From an uncultured Pirellulaceae bacterium (lineage in GTDB: Bacteria > Planctomycetota > Planctomycetia > Pirellulales > Pirellulaceae): DNA of 64,000 bases. A program made the translations under genes and the position numbers. The stretch lies in assembly GCA_938010615.1 (NCBI GenBank), contig CALLUY010000083.1:1-64000 (forward strand). Reading direction: 5' to 3'. The first letter of the stretch is position 1, and every line of letters starts with the position of its first letter. Below, piece after piece: positions 10,405 to 21,355 of this stretch. The notes below the pieces were generated by a model. The model did no database searches, was not told the DNA's origin, and saw only the letters and a program-made list of their open reading frames with translations.

Positions 10405-10884
10405 ATGGAAAAAATCGCGATACTCGTTGATGTTCAAAACATCTACTACACGACTCGGCAAGCATTCAGTCGCAAGTTCAACTACCGTGCGTTCTGGTCA
10501 GCGGTGACCGAAGGTCGTGAAGTCGTCGCTGCCATTGCATATGCGATCGAAAGTCGCGACGGTGGAAAACAAGCCGGCTTTCAGCAAATTCTTCGCGACA
10601 TTGGTTTCGAAGTAAAACTCAAACCCTTCATCCAACGCAGCGACGGCAGTGCGAAAGGCGATTGGGACGTCGGCATCGTGCTCGACATGATCGAACTGGC
10701 AGAGAAAATCGACACCGTTATTTTGGCGTCCGGAGACGGCGACTTTGATTTGGCGCTTAAACGAATCAAAGAACGGTTCGACACTAAATCCGAAGTCTAT
10801 GGCGTGGAGCGACTAACAGCCGGGTCGTTGATTCGAGCAGCAACCGAGTACTTTCCAATCGAAGACGATCTACTGATGCCTTGA
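10405..10884 (+). CDS. NYN domain protein (LabA/DUF88-like)
   Basis: AILVDVQNIYYTT...KGDWDVGIVLDMIELAEKIDTVILASGDGDFDLALKRI; alternative start 10369. Confidence 0.9.
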   Translation: MEKIAILVDVQNIYYTTRQAFSRKFNYRAFWSAVTEGREVVAAIAYAIESRDGGKQAGFQQILRDIGFEVKLKPFIQRSDGSAKGDWDVGIVLDMIELAEKIDTVILASGDGDFDLALKRIKERFDTKSEVYGVERLTAGSLIRAATEYFPIEDDLLMP

Positions 10885-10892
10885 AACGTCGC

Positions 10893-11792
10893 CTAAGCGG
10901 CCGCTCTAACTTTCGTAGCCGGCTCAGACAGATCCCAATAGTCAGCAGGCTTGCCGGCGAACTCAAGAAACTGCGACGCATCGTCAGCAAGTTTCTCTAA
11001 CGTGAAGTTTCGTGCGGCCGCAGACCACTGAATTTTCTGCTTAAACGGTTTGCGGAAAAAGTCCTTCGACTCAAGCGCCATTCGCTTCTTCACAGGAAGC
11101 ATGCCCCAAGCTGACGACGCCATCTTCGACGTTCGAATTCGCCGCATGATCGCGGTGTCGTATCGTTTTCGACTGCCTGGATTCAACTGACGAGTAGGAT
11201 TTTCGACCGTTACGTCAGCATCGACGCCAAGAAATTCAAAACACTTTCGCAGCTCAAGTTCCTGATTCGCTAACAGGTCCTCGAAAAACAAGATGTGAAT
11301 CTGCTGATCGTCAATTTGTTTTCGATAGGCACTCAACCGAGACCAATAACTTGTGTCGTCGATGATATTTGGAAAATCGCGAAGCGTCTGCTCGAGGTCA
11401 TGCGGAACATGAACGCCATACTTGTGCCCGCTGTGATGGTGCTCTCGATAGCTCGATTCAATTCGCGTGAATGGATTTCTGGCGATGAAAATAATTTTCG
11501 AATCCGCATAGTGTTCGGCAATGTTCTCAACCGCCGAATTTTCAAAATTTTTCGCCGTGTAGAAAGTACTGCCTTCACCGCTACAACGTCCGTCGGCTTC
11601 TTCAAACAGATCGGTGTACCAGTCCCACCCTCGATGGAACGCCATTGCGAAGAAGTTGGGTTCTTTGCATGCGGGAATAAAGATCTCCGGATGGTCTCCC
11701 AGCAGCGAGCAAAGTGTTGTGGTCCCGCATTTACTGAATCCGGGGACGAAAAAATTGACGTTTGGCTTGCGCATATTTCTTCCTGTTTTCAA
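10893..11792 (-). CDS. Sulfotransferase
   Basis: VNFFVPGFSKCGTTTLCSLLGDHPEIFIPACKEPNFF 5'-PSB loop; IIFIARNPFTRIESSYREH 3'-PB motif. Confidence 0.9.
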   Translation of the reverse strand: MKTGRNMRKPNVNFFVPGFSKCGTTTLCSLLGDHPEIFIPACKEPNFFAMAFHRGWDWYTDLFEEADGRCSGEGSTFYTAKNFENSAVENIAEHYADSKIIFIARNPFTRIESSYREHHHSGHKYGVHVPHDLEQTLRDFPNIIDDTSYWSRLSAYRKQIDDQQIHILFFEDLLANQELELRKCFEFLGVDADVTVENPTRQLNPGSRKRYDTAIMRRIRTSKMASSAWGMLPVKKRMALESKDFFRKPFKQKIQWSAAARNFTLEKLADDASQFLEFAGKPADYWDLSEPATKVRAAA

Positions 11793-11972
11793 TGTTTCTA
11801 GTTTGGTTTCGTCCTCCTGCGCCTTTGTTGATGAGCGAATTAGATCTAAACGCGTTGAGTTTGCCGAAAAAAAAGAGCTCTCTGACTACTGAATTCTTGC
11901 AAATTATTTCAGTCGTATGGGTGATTTGCCGATGAGACAGCAATCGGTACCTATATACAGAGAGTCAAGCAC

Positions 11973-12791
11973 ATGCGCACTGCCCTCGCAAAACTCGCGA
12001 AAAAGACGTTACGGAAAACGCCATTAACGAACTGTTCCCGACCATCATCCAACATTGTGCAGCAGAAAGACGCTCGCATGTCGGGGATTTTTCTGGCCGA
12101 GAAAGGCCAATTGTACGACGGCTTCACGATTGAAGCTGAAGATACCGTTATCGACATTGGTTGCGGAGACGGATGTGTTGCCAAGTTCTGCGCTAATCGA
12201 GGCGCAAAAATTATTGCGACGGACATCTGCCCGAACAGCATCGAAACGACCCGAGCAAAATTGAAGAAGTCAAAAGCACGCGAATTCGAAGTTCACGTCA
12301 GCGACTCGACGCCGCTGCCGTTGGAAGATAACGTCGCGACGAAGATCATCTGCAGAGAAGTCCTCGAGCACGTTGATGATCCAGCGGCCGTGATGAGCGA
12401 ATTGGTTCGAGTCGCGAAACCCGGGGCACAATTTTTGATCACCGTTCCGGATCCGCTGGGTGAATCAGTTCAGAAAAAGATTGCTCCCAAAGAGTATTGG
12501 ATGCCACCAAATCACGTTCGAATCTTCGAGCGAGAAGAATTTGCTGAGCTTCTCGAAAACAGTGGTCTCGAGATTGAGAAACGTGATTCTCACGGTTTCT
12601 ATTGGTCGATTTGGTGGATTCTGTTTTGGGCTGCCGGCCAGGAACTCGGCGAACCAGAGAAGCCAATTTTGAGCCATTGGACTGCAACATGGAATGAGTT
12701 GATCGACAAACCTGACAGCAGGCACATCAAACAAGCGCTGGAAGAATTTATGCCGAAGAGTCAAATCCTGATCGCCAAAAAGGCTGCTTGA
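11973..12791 (+). CDS. Class I SAM-dependent methyltransferase
   Basis: VIDIGCGDGCVAKFCANRGAKIIATDICPNSIETTRAKL. Confidence 0.9.
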   Translation: MRTALAKLAKKTLRKTPLTNCSRPSSNIVQQKDARMSGIFLAEKGQLYDGFTIEAEDTVIDIGCGDGCVAKFCANRGAKIIATDICPNSIETTRAKLKKSKAREFEVHVSDSTPLPLEDNVATKIICREVLEHVDDPAAVMSELVRVAKPGAQFLITVPDPLGESVQKKIAPKEYWMPPNHVRIFEREEFAELLENSGLEIEKRDSHGFYWSIWWILFWAAGQELGEPEKPILSHWTATWNELIDKPDSRHIKQALEEFMPKSQILIAKKAA

Positions 12792-12867
12792 TCTCAACAC
12801 TTCATCGCCTGCGAGCTGTTCCATCGGCTCGCTTTCATTTGAACGGTACGAAAAACGAACGGTAGCT

Positions 12868-14415
12868 TTGGCAGACACAATGAATGCTCCTGAGGAAAAA
12901 CAAGGTCTCAGAATTTATGACGAATCTCGGCATAACGGATCTGGGCATAACGAATCCCGGAAAGCGATCCTGTTAAGCTCCTACGGAACAGGAGCTCAAA
13001 ATGGAAAGAACTTGGGCGTTCCCGGATATTCGCATGACATCGTGATGCAGCTCTATGCACCGCTTCTTGAATCGTGGGGAGAGGTCATTCCGGTCTCAGA
13101 TCCTTGGACCAATCTTGAGTCAGCAATCGTCGATGCTCGTAAAAGAGGACTGGATCCGGTTCACTTGTCCGTCATCCCTTGCCAGGACGCCTATCTTTCA
13201 CCGAACGTTCCAAATGTTTTGATGCCTGCGTGGGAGTTCCCTGATATTCCCGATCATGAATTTAATTCCAATCCACAGAACGATTGGACAAAAGTTGCAA
13301 GTATGTGTGACGCTCTGATCGTGAGCGGTCCATTTACTTCCGACGCGTTCCGGAAGTCTGGCGTTGAGGTCCCAATCCACCATGTCCAAGTCCCAACGCC
13401 GGAAGGCTACGATGAATTGCCGACGTGGCAAGCTGATCACGTGCGATCAATTGATTGCTCCGCGTACAGTTTCCAGTTTGAGGAACAGGAAACGGTAGCC
13501 ATTCCGTTTCCGATCGTCGCTCCTCATAGAAAACGTAAAGGTCCAATCAAAAAGGCTGGTCGGAAAATCGAGCAAGCGACTCGAGGCCTCCTTCGTTCAG
13601 TGGTCAATGAAAACCTCTATCGGAAAATTTCTGACCGACTCAAACGGAGCAAAAAGGCGAACATATTGCCTGTCGATTTTGAAGTCGAGTCGCTTGACTT
13701 GAGTGGCGTTGTCTACACCAGCATTTTCAACCCCAAAGACGGCCGAAAAAACTGGCAGGATCTGATCACTTCTTTCTTGGTAGCTCTGGGCGACAAGGAA
13801 GATGCGACTTTGGTGGTGAAGCTGGTGACAAGTGACCCTCTCGCGCTGGCGAAATTCATTGCATTTTATCGAGGAAGAGACATCGATCATCGATGCCGCG
13901 TGGTGATAACATCGCAGTACCTAACCGACCAACAATTGGTTCAGCTGACCGATGCGTCGACGTATTACATTCAGACAACAAAGGCTGAAGGAAATTGTTT
14001 GCCGCTGATGAATTTCTTGGCTGGAGGCAAACCTGGCGTTTCGCCATGTCACTCCGCGATCTCAGACTACTTTGACAACGAAGTTGGATTCATTGCGGAA
14101 TCCAATCCGGAACCAGCCGCTTGGCCTCACGATCCATATTTGAGAACGCGATCGACTTGGGGTCGACTCGTTTGGACTTCGATGGTGGAGCAAATTCGCG
14201 AAAGCTACAAGGTTGCGAAAGAATATCCAGAAACTTATGCCGAAATCAGCGAACGATCTCGCGAAAAAATGACAGACTGGGCGGGACCTGAAAACGTTCA
14301 AGCTCGATTGATTGGCGCCTTGGAAGACGTTTACGAAAATCGCGCAAAAGCTCAACAGAGACGGCACGAAAACGAAGCTTGGATTCCGAACGAAGGTTTG
14401 AAGCGAGCTGCTTGA
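12868..14415 (+). CDS. Glycosyltransferase (family 4-like)
   Basis: TSIFNPKDGRKNWQDLITSF...TTKAEGNCLPLMNFLAGGKPGVSP glycosyltransferase C-terminal pattern. Confidence 0.8.
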   Translation: MADTMNAPEEKQGLRIYDESRHNGSGHNESRKAILLSSYGTGAQNGKNLGVPGYSHDIVMQLYAPLLESWGEVIPVSDPWTNLESAIVDARKRGLDPVHLSVIPCQDAYLSPNVPNVLMPAWEFPDIPDHEFNSNPQNDWTKVASMCDALIVSGPFTSDAFRKSGVEVPIHHVQVPTPEGYDELPTWQADHVRSIDCSAYSFQFEEQETVAIPFPIVAPHRKRKGPIKKAGRKIEQATRGLLRSVVNENLYRKISDRLKRSKKANILPVDFEVESLDLSGVVYTSIFNPKDGRKNWQDLITSFLVALGDKEDATLVVKLVTSDPLALAKFIAFYRGRDIDHRCRVVITSQYLTDQQLVQLTDASTYYIQTTKAEGNCLPLMNFLAGGKPGVSPCHSAISDYFDNEVGFIAESNPEPAAWPHDPYLRTRSTWGRLVWTSMVEQIRESYKVAKEYPETYAEISERSREKMTDWAGPENVQARLIGALEDVYENRAKAQQRRHENEAWIPNEGLKRAA

Positions 14416-14480
14416 GCAACAACACGGCAAACTGAAGATCCGATAACAAGAAGCAGCAGCCGCTTATCCCGAAACCGCAA

Positions 14481-16454
14481 ATGATCCATTTCCTCAGAGT
14501 CATAAAATTATCGTTGGTGAACAGGTGGAAAATTGCCGCTCTGTTAATCAATTCGCTGCTCATTGGTTTGCTGTGGGGGTGCAGCATTTCCGCCATCTAT
14601 CCTTTCGTCGAAGTAGTTCTTTCGGACAACACGATCGAGACCTGGCTCGTCGCTGAGATCGAGAAAACGGATGAGAAGATTGCCGAGCTACAAATCTCGA
14701 TTGGTGATGTCGAGTCTCAAATACGCGCTTCTGGAGATTCCCGCGAACTAAGGGGGCAGCTCGACAATCAGACGCATCGATTAGCCGCCGAGGAAAAAGC
14801 GAATCAACTCTATCGGACCGTAATGCCCTGGGTTGAAGGGCGCGTCCCAAAAACGCCATTTGGAACGCTCGCATTTGTCCTGAGCATTCTGATTGTAATC
14901 ACGATCATCAAAGGCGTCTGTTTAGTATTGAACTCGGTTCTGGTGGCTCAAATTGCGCAGCGGACTGCGCTCGTGATGCGTCGGGAATTTTATGCTTCTG
15001 CGGTGAAGATGGATCAATTGGTGATCGACCAAAAGGGTACCTCTGCCATGCAGACGATGCTGATTTACAACCTCAATTTGGTCACCGCTGGATTAACGAG
15101 TTTGTACGGAAAAGGAACTCGGGAACCAATCAAGATGCTGGTTTGTTTGGTGTTTGCCGCCTGCATTTCGTGGAAGCTACTTCTACTAACAATGATTGTC
15201 GCTCCGTTTGCTGGAATCGTGATCAATCGCGTTTCGCAGCACATGCGAATTGCAGCAACTCGTGAACTGGGCGGAATCGCCGGAGTCCTCCAATCAACCA
15301 TGGAGTCACTCAGTGCCCTGCGGACAGTCCGAATCTTCAATCGCGAACGCACAGAGAAAGCTCGATTCAACAAGTTCTCAAAAGCACTCTACAACCTTGG
15401 AGTCAAACAGCGATTCTTTGATTCACTGCTCCGCCCGACGACAGAACTTGCCGGGATGATTTGCATCACGATTGCTTTATTGGCCAGCGGATACCTTGTC
15501 CTAAACGACACAACGCACCTGTTGGGTGTGCGGATGAGCGACAGACCGATGTCCAAGAGCACCGTGTTTCTGTTTTTTGCAATGTTGGCAGGTATCAGCG
15601 ATCCTGCAAGAAAGATGAGCGAAATTTATAACACGCTCGTTCGCGCGGATGTCTCATCGAAAGGACTCTATGACTTCTTCGAAATCCAACCGAAAATTGG
15701 AACTCCAGAAAATCCGAACCGTCTACCGCCTCACTCAAAAGGAATCAGATTCAGAAACGTAAACTTTGCGTACAACCTGAAGCAGATTACGCTCAAGCAA
15801 CTTGACTTGGTCATCCCTTTTGGACAAACGGTTGCTTTGATCGGCCCCAACGGATCCGGCAAATCAACTTTGATCAATTTGCTGGCCCGCTTTTACGATC
15901 CTCAATGGGGTGCCGTCCTCATTGACGGCATCGACTTGAAAACGGTCAACCCGCGCCATGTTCGAAAGCAAATGGCCATGGTGACTCAGGATCCTGTCCT
16001 TTTTAAAGGAACGGTCCTGGAAAACATTCAGTACGGCAACATCAACGCGACAACAGACGACGTTTTCCGCGCCGCAAAAATGGCCCGTGTGACTGACTTT
16101 CTGGACGTTCTTCCGAAAGGACTCGACACGATGGTCGGTGATCGCGGCAACACGCTCTCCGGTGGGCAGCGTCAACGCATCGCACTAGCTCGTGCGATCG
16201 TTGCCGACCCGAAAATCCTGTTCCTTGACGAAGCCACCAGCCAGGTCGATGTTTCTTCGGAACAACTGATTCACGATTCTCTGAAGGAATTTTTGAAGCA
16301 GCGAACGACGATCATCATCTCCCACCGACCCGCAACGCTGGAGATCGCCGATCGAATCATCATGCTTGAGCAGGGGCAGATCGAACAGGATTTAACCTCG
16401 GAAGAGTACTTCAAACTTTACGGCAGCACCCTTCACAAAAAGGGAGCAGCCTGA
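14481..16454 (+). CDS. ABC transporter, permease/ATP-binding fusion (MsbA-like)
   Basis: VALIGPNGSGKST Walker A, LSGGQRQRIALARAIVADPKILFLDEATSQVD signature/Walker B; N-terminal TM region. Confidence 0.95.
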   Translation: MIHFLRVIKLSLVNRWKIAALLINSLLIGLLWGCSISAIYPFVEVVLSDNTIETWLVAEIEKTDEKIAELQISIGDVESQIRASGDSRELRGQLDNQTHRLAAEEKANQLYRTVMPWVEGRVPKTPFGTLAFVLSILIVITIIKGVCLVLNSVLVAQIAQRTALVMRREFYASAVKMDQLVIDQKGTSAMQTMLIYNLNLVTAGLTSLYGKGTREPIKMLVCLVFAACISWKLLLLTMIVAPFAGIVINRVSQHMRIAATRELGGIAGVLQSTMESLSALRTVRIFNRERTEKARFNKFSKALYNLGVKQRFFDSLLRPTTELAGMICITIALLASGYLVLNDTTHLLGVRMSDRPMSKSTVFLFFAMLAGISDPARKMSEIYNTLVRADVSSKGLYDFFEIQPKIGTPENPNRLPPHSKGIRFRNVNFAYNLKQITLKQLDLVIPFGQTVALIGPNGSGKSTLINLLARFYDPQWGAVLIDGIDLKTVNPRHVRKQMAMVTQDPVLFKGTVLENIQYGNINATTDDVFRAAKMARVTDFLDVLPKGLDTMVGDRGNTLSGGQRQRIALARAIVADPKILFLDEATSQVDVSSEQLIHDSLKEFLKQRTTIIISHRPATLEIADRIIMLEQGQIEQDLTSEEYFKLYGSTLHKKGAA

Positions 16455-17671
16455 TGTCAGAATACTCTGCTCACTCACGTCGATCACCTCAGTTCAAAGT
16501 GCTCTACGACGGCATGATTTTTCATCGCCAAGAAGCTGGAGGCATCAATCGATACTTTGAAAAGCTGATCGACTACCTTCCGGAGGGTGTTGATCCAGCA
16601 ATCACTCTTTCGAAATGTCCCACGAACAACTTTCCAAAAAGCGAACGGCTTCAGATGTTCGTCAAGAGCTTCAATTTGCCTCGCCCGTTTCGCAAAGTTT
16701 CCAGTGCGATTCGAGCGACTCGGCTTGAATCCGTGCAGAAGCTTATCGCTCCGGACCTGATTCATGCCACCTACTACGACACCCTTGGTGGCTTTGAGAA
16801 AATCAGCAGTGGTCCGCCGTTTGTCGTCACCGTTCACGATATGACGCACGAAAAGTTTCCACACTTGTTGGATCGTCATGGCAAGCACGCCGAACTGAAA
16901 AGGCGAGCCATCAAAAGAGCCAACGCGATCATCTGTGTCTCTCAGCACACCAGAAATGACCTCCTTGAACTGTATCCTGAATGCGAGTCTCGCACGAGAG
17001 TTATCTATCACGCGACTGAATTGGGTGATGTCGTGCCAACGGATACAATCCAAACTCCGCTTCGGCCCTACATTCTTTATGTTGGAAGTCGTTCGCGATA
17101 CAAAAATTTCCGCGGCCTATTAGACGCGTTCCGAACGGTTGTTTCTCGTGACGACGATCTTCAACTGCGAACCGTTGGAAGTGAATTCTCAAAAAACGAG
17201 ATGAAGAACATCGACGAACTGGGACTTTCGAAACACGTCATCAATCAGGGAATTGTGAATGATGCCCGATTGGCGGAACTTTATCGCAAAAGCCTCTGCT
17301 TCGTTTACCCATCACTCTACGAGGGGTTTGGATTGCCATTGCTCGAAGCAATGAGCTGCGACACGCCCGTACTGGCTGCCAACAACTCTTGTATTCCGGA
17401 AGTTGTTCGCGATGCCGCGTTGCTCTTTGACCCAAAATCCAAAACAGACTTGGCCGACGCGTTGACATTTCTGCTGCACAACCCATGTGTTCGCGATCAG
17501 TTGGTTATCGAAGGTCGTATGCGTTGCAGAGAGTTCAGTTGGGAAAAATCGGCCAGGCAAACGTTTGAAACTTACGAAACTGCAATGGCTGCTGCCCGGA
17601 TCCAAACTGGATATCGATTGTCCATGAACCACTTCGCGGATTTCAATTCGCAGGTTCACCCGACGTGGTGA
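16454..17671 (+). CDS. Glycosyltransferase family 4
   Basis: HDMTHEKFP..., YVGSRSRYKNFRGLLDAF..., PSLYEGFGLPLLEAMSCDTPVLAAN. Confidence 0.94.
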   Translation: MSEYSAHSRRSPQFKVLYDGMIFHRQEAGGINRYFEKLIDYLPEGVDPAITLSKCPTNNFPKSERLQMFVKSFNLPRPFRKVSSAIRATRLESVQKLIAPDLIHATYYDTLGGFEKISSGPPFVVTVHDMTHEKFPHLLDRHGKHAELKRRAIKRANAIICVSQHTRNDLLELYPECESRTRVIYHATELGDVVPTDTIQTPLRPYILYVGSRSRYKNFRGLLDAFRTVVSRDDDLQLRTVGSEFSKNEMKNIDELGLSKHVINQGIVNDARLAELYRKSLCFVYPSLYEGFGLPLLEAMSCDTPVLAANNSCIPEVVRDAALLFDPKSKTDLADALTFLLHNPCVRDQLVIEGRMRCREFSWEKSARQTFETYETAMAAARIQTGYRLSMNHFADFNSQVHPTW

Positions 17672-17709
17672 TCAACTTTCTAGTGCAGAGTTCTTTCTCA
17701 AATTAAGGA

Positions 17710-17772
17710 TTGCTTGTCAAAGTAGCACGTCTCTCCGAGACGTTAAAAATCGCCTCGGAGAGGCGAGCTACG
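17710..17772. repeat. REP-like inverted repeat (tagcacgtctctccgagacg...cgcctcggagaggcgagctacg)
   Basis: Close relative at 47102-47164, sharing ttgcttgtcaaagtagcacgtctctccgagacgttaa. Confidence 0.8.
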
Positions 17773-17808
17773 TAATTGCCAACCCCAATTCTTAGCAGTA
17801 TCGTTGCG

Positions 17809-20562
17809 CTAACCAACGTTTTGCAAACCAGCAGCGATGCCGTTAATCGAGAGAACAATCGACCGCTGCAGCTCTTCCAATTGCGGGTGCTCCAAGTTTG
17901 AACGCAGCTCTTTCAACAACGCGACCTGAATGTAGTTCATCGGATCGACGTAGGGATTGCGGACTTTAATGCTGTGCTGCAACCACGGCTCAGCCTCTAG
18001 AATCTCGGTCGACTCGGTCACCTTCAACAGCATTTCGCGACTCAATTCAAACTCAGCTTTGATGTCGTTGAAAATCACAGCACCAATTTTCGGATCGGCC
18101 AGCTCCGCATACATGCCCGCGATCTCCATGTCCGCTCGCCCCATCCCAAGATGCACATTCGAAAGCATTGTCCTGAAAAACGGCCACTCTCGATTCATCG
18201 TCTGCAACATTTCCAATCGCTGGCCATCCGAACCATCACCCAGCCATTCAGAAAACGCGGTTCCGATTCCATACCAACTGGGCACGTTCGCTCGAGACTG
18301 AGTCCAAGCAAACACCCACGGAATCGCTCGCAAATCGTCCAACGATTTCGTGACGCGGCGATGCGATGGACGTGAACCAATATTCAGCCGATCAATCTGA
18401 TCAATTGGCGTCGCCGTTTGAAAATAGCTCAGGAAATCCGGATGATCGATCAAGCTGCGATACTTCTTCCACGCCGTTGTGCTCAACCCGTCCATTGCTT
18501 CTGACCACTGCGCCAAAGCATCGAACTCCGGACGCTTACCTGTCGAACAGAGCACGGCATGAAGCACTTGCTCAAGATGGCGTCGCGCGATTCCGGGAAC
18601 GCTATAGCGTGAGCTTACAACTTCTCCCTGTTCCGTGATTCGAATTCGACCGCGAACCGATTCAGTTGGTTGCGCAAGAATCGCCCGGTTCGTTGGACCA
18701 CCGCCGCGACCAAGTGATCCACCTCGACCATGAAACAGTGTCATTCGAATATTGCAATCGGCACAGGCCTGAGCCATGTTTCGCTGAGCCGTGAACAGCA
18801 TCCAGTTGGCTCGCATGAAGCCGCCATCTTTATTGCTGTCGCTGTAGCCGATCATGATCTGTTGCTGATCGCCACGCATCTTTAAATGTTGTGCGTAGAC
18901 GGGATTCGCAAACAGCGCCTTCATGATTTCCGGAGCCGCCATCAAATCATCAACCGTTTCGAACAGAGGCACGATGTCCAGCTTGCCCAACAGACCCGCA
19001 TCTTTCCCGAACAGCAAGATCTCCAGCAGGTTACTCACACCTTCAGTCATACTGATGATGTAAGTCGTCATACTAGATTCGCCGATGACGTTGTGAGCCT
19101 TCTTGATGGTCGCGAACAGGTCCAGCAACTTCGCCGTGCCAACCTTTTGATCGTCGGACACCGAAGAGAATTCTTGGTCGCCATCAGTCGCGAATTTCGT
19201 CAGCGTTTCAATCCGCTGCGGCTCTTTAAGCTCAAGGTAATTTTCGCAGTAGCCAAGCGAACGCAACAAGTCATCCATCGCAGTGCGGTGAGTTTTCGCA
19301 TGCTGACGAACGTCCATGGATGCAAGGTGAAAGCCGAAAACATGGGTCGCACGAATCAAACGCTCCAACCGTCCGCGAGCCAAACGCCATCCACGATTCT
19401 CCATCAAACTATCGCGAATCAACTCAAGATCATGCCGATAAGCTTCGACGTTTGCATAAGCGCGGCGCGGCGCGGGAGTTCCGGACCAAGCAACGTCGGC
19501 TGCGTCCCGAGTCGCACGTAAGCGACGGAACATCATCACCAACTTTTTGCGATACGGCTCGTCATCGAATCGATCCAGCACTTCATATTCCGAAGGATCA
19601 ACCAGTTCACGATCAGCCGCAAGGCTGTCCGTCAGTGACTGACTGATATCGGTGCGTGATTCGCTGCAGCTTAGTAGCTCGTAGAGTCCATCGACCTCTT
19701 TCAAATACATCGTCAACACGAGATTCTGCTGTGCCTTCAAAGCTTCAATCGTTGTGTCGATGGTAACAAAGGGATTGCCGTCGCGGTCGCCTCCGATCCA
19801 CGTACCGTAGCGAAGGAAACTGGGTACATCGAATTCTTCATCCGGCCACGTCTCTTTGAGAGACTGTTCAAGGTCTTCGTAGATGCGAGGCACCAGATCG
19901 AACAAAGTGTGCTCGAAAAAATAGAGCCCTGTGTTTCGAACTTCGTCCATAACCGTCGGTCGGCGTTGGCGAGTCTCCGCCGATTGCCACAGCAGCGTAA
20001 TGTAGTCGTGCAACAATTCTCGCAAACTTGCCCGTTCTTTCGAAAGCACATTTCCATCGTTGACTTTCGCGATCAGCTCGGTGACTTGACGCAAGATCTC
20101 ACGAATCGTCTGTCGCTTTGACTCCGTCGGATGCGCCGTGAAGACCGGAACGATTTCCATCGTTTGGAAAATGTCCTTCAGCTGCGCAGGAGAAACTCCT
20201 TCTCGCTTCAATGTCTCGAGAGCCGCTGCAACGGTTTCGTCCATCGGCTGACCGGATTCAAAAGCTTTCTCGGATCGTTGACTCAGAATCTCGACGCGCT
20301 GATGTTCTTCAGCAAGATTGACCAGCTGGAAATAAGTCAAAAATGCTTTCAATGTCGATTCGGACAGGTCAAGATTCTCGACCAGCCGAGGCATCAATTC
20401 GGCCAGACGCTTCTGAGCCGACTCGTCGCCGGAACGCCATTGCTTGGCCAAGGAGCGAATTTCTTCCTCGAGTTCGAACGCAGCTTCGCCTTCTTGGTAG
20501 ACGATCGTTTCGCCAAGCAGATCGCCAAGCAGTCGAATGTTAGAGCTAATGTCGTTTTTCAT
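17809..20562 (-). CDS. ppc: Phosphoenolpyruvate carboxylase
   Basis: 917 aa; VFTAHPTESKRQTI, GYSDSNKDGGFMRANW, FHGRGGSLGRGGGP. Confidence 0.97.
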   Translation of the reverse strand: MKNDISSNIRLLGDLLGETIVYQEGEAAFELEEEIRSLAKQWRSGDESAQKRLAELMPRLVENLDLSESTLKAFLTYFQLVNLAEEHQRVEILSQRSEKAFESGQPMDETVAAALETLKREGVSPAQLKDIFQTMEIVPVFTAHPTESKRQTIREILRQVTELIAKVNDGNVLSKERASLRELLHDYITLLWQSAETRQRRPTVMDEVRNTGLYFFEHTLFDLVPRIYEDLEQSLKETWPDEEFDVPSFLRYGTWIGGDRDGNPFVTIDTTIEALKAQQNLVLTMYLKEVDGLYELLSCSESRTDISQSLTDSLAADRELVDPSEYEVLDRFDDEPYRKKLVMMFRRLRATRDAADVAWSGTPAPRRAYANVEAYRHDLELIRDSLMENRGWRLARGRLERLIRATHVFGFHLASMDVRQHAKTHRTAMDDLLRSLGYCENYLELKEPQRIETLTKFATDGDQEFSSVSDDQKVGTAKLLDLFATIKKAHNVIGESSMTTYIISMTEGVSNLLEILLFGKDAGLLGKLDIVPLFETVDDLMAAPEIMKALFANPVYAQHLKMRGDQQQIMIGYSDSNKDGGFMRANWMLFTAQRNMAQACADCNIRMTLFHGRGGSLGRGGGPTNRAILAQPTESVRGRIRITEQGEVVSSRYSVPGIARRHLEQVLHAVLCSTGKRPEFDALAQWSEAMDGLSTTAWKKYRSLIDHPDFLSYFQTATPIDQIDRLNIGSRPSHRRVTKSLDDLRAIPWVFAWTQSRANVPSWYGIGTAFSEWLGDGSDGQRLEMLQTMNREWPFFRTMLSNVHLGMGRADMEIAGMYAELADPKIGAVIFNDIKAEFELSREMLLKVTESTEILEAEPWLQHSIKVRNPYVDPMNYIQVALLKELRSNLEHPQLEELQRSIVLSINGIAAGLQNVG

Positions 20563-20697
20563 TGCGTAAAGTTCGTTGATGGTCTGCGTTTCAGATAATT
20601 CTCACACGACATAATGTACCGCAGTACCAATTCTACGATGAGGGGGCAGATCCGCATCACACCTGACAGTTCGCCGCTGGCTTGCTATCCTGAAGCT

Positions 20698-21078
20698 ATG
20701 GCAAAAAAGAAACCAATCAAGAAAAAAGCGGCGCCCAAGGATGCCGTTCCGTTCGAAACATCGCTCGAGGAGCTGCGTCAAATCCTGGGCGATCTTGAAG
20801 AAGGCAATTTGCCGCTGAGTGAATCGCTTGAAAAATACGAAGCCGGAATTGCTCATCTTCGCAACTGTCATGTTTCTCTCAACGAGGCGAAAGCTCGAAT
20901 CAAATTGCTGGTTCGCGTGGACAAAGACGGCAAAGCCATCACCAAACCGTACGATCACTCGGCAACGGTCGCGGAGAAGTCACCTGATAGCGTGTCCGAA
21001 AATGAAAAAGAATCTCTCCAAGAAGAACTTGATCATGAGACCGAAGAGGATGGTGATTGGGATGGCGGATTGTTTTAG
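20698..21078 (+). CDS. xseB: Exodeoxyribonuclease VII small subunit
   Basis: FETSLEELRQILGDLEEGNLPLSESLEKYEAGIAHLRNC. Confidence 0.9.
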   Translation: MAKKKPIKKKAAPKDAVPFETSLEELRQILGDLEEGNLPLSESLEKYEAGIAHLRNCHVSLNEAKARIKLLVRVDKDGKAITKPYDHSATVAEKSPDSVSENEKESLQEELDHETEEDGDWDGGLF

Positions 21079-21160
21079 TCAACGCTCTCGCAGCATCAAT
21101 ACAAGCTCGAAACGCAAGCGAGTGAATCACCACGCCGGCATATTCACTCGCTTGCGCTTT

Positions 21161-21355
21161 TTGATGTTGCGCAAATACCAGCCCGACGCGCAAGCGAGGG
21201 AATATTTCCGAGAATTTCCCGATCCCTCGCTTGCGCGTCGGGCTTGTATTGCAACGCTTCGTATTTTTCAATTTCCACGTGTATTGTCATGTAAAACAAG
21301 AAATCCCAACTTAAATGCGCAACATCAAAACTTGCGCTTCGGGCTTGCATTGGCT
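21161..21355 (-). repeat. ~190-bp MITE-like interspersed element, copy 1
   Basis: Reverse complement of copies at 27999-28190 and 35571-35760; palindromic ends cgcgcaagcgaggg/ccctcgcttgcgcg. Confidence 0.8.

Noticed and set aside
20819-21163. 5' extension of the GH99-like ORF before 21164
   Set aside because: It overlaps xseB out of frame and then reads through repeat DNA, so it is not a plausible N-terminus.
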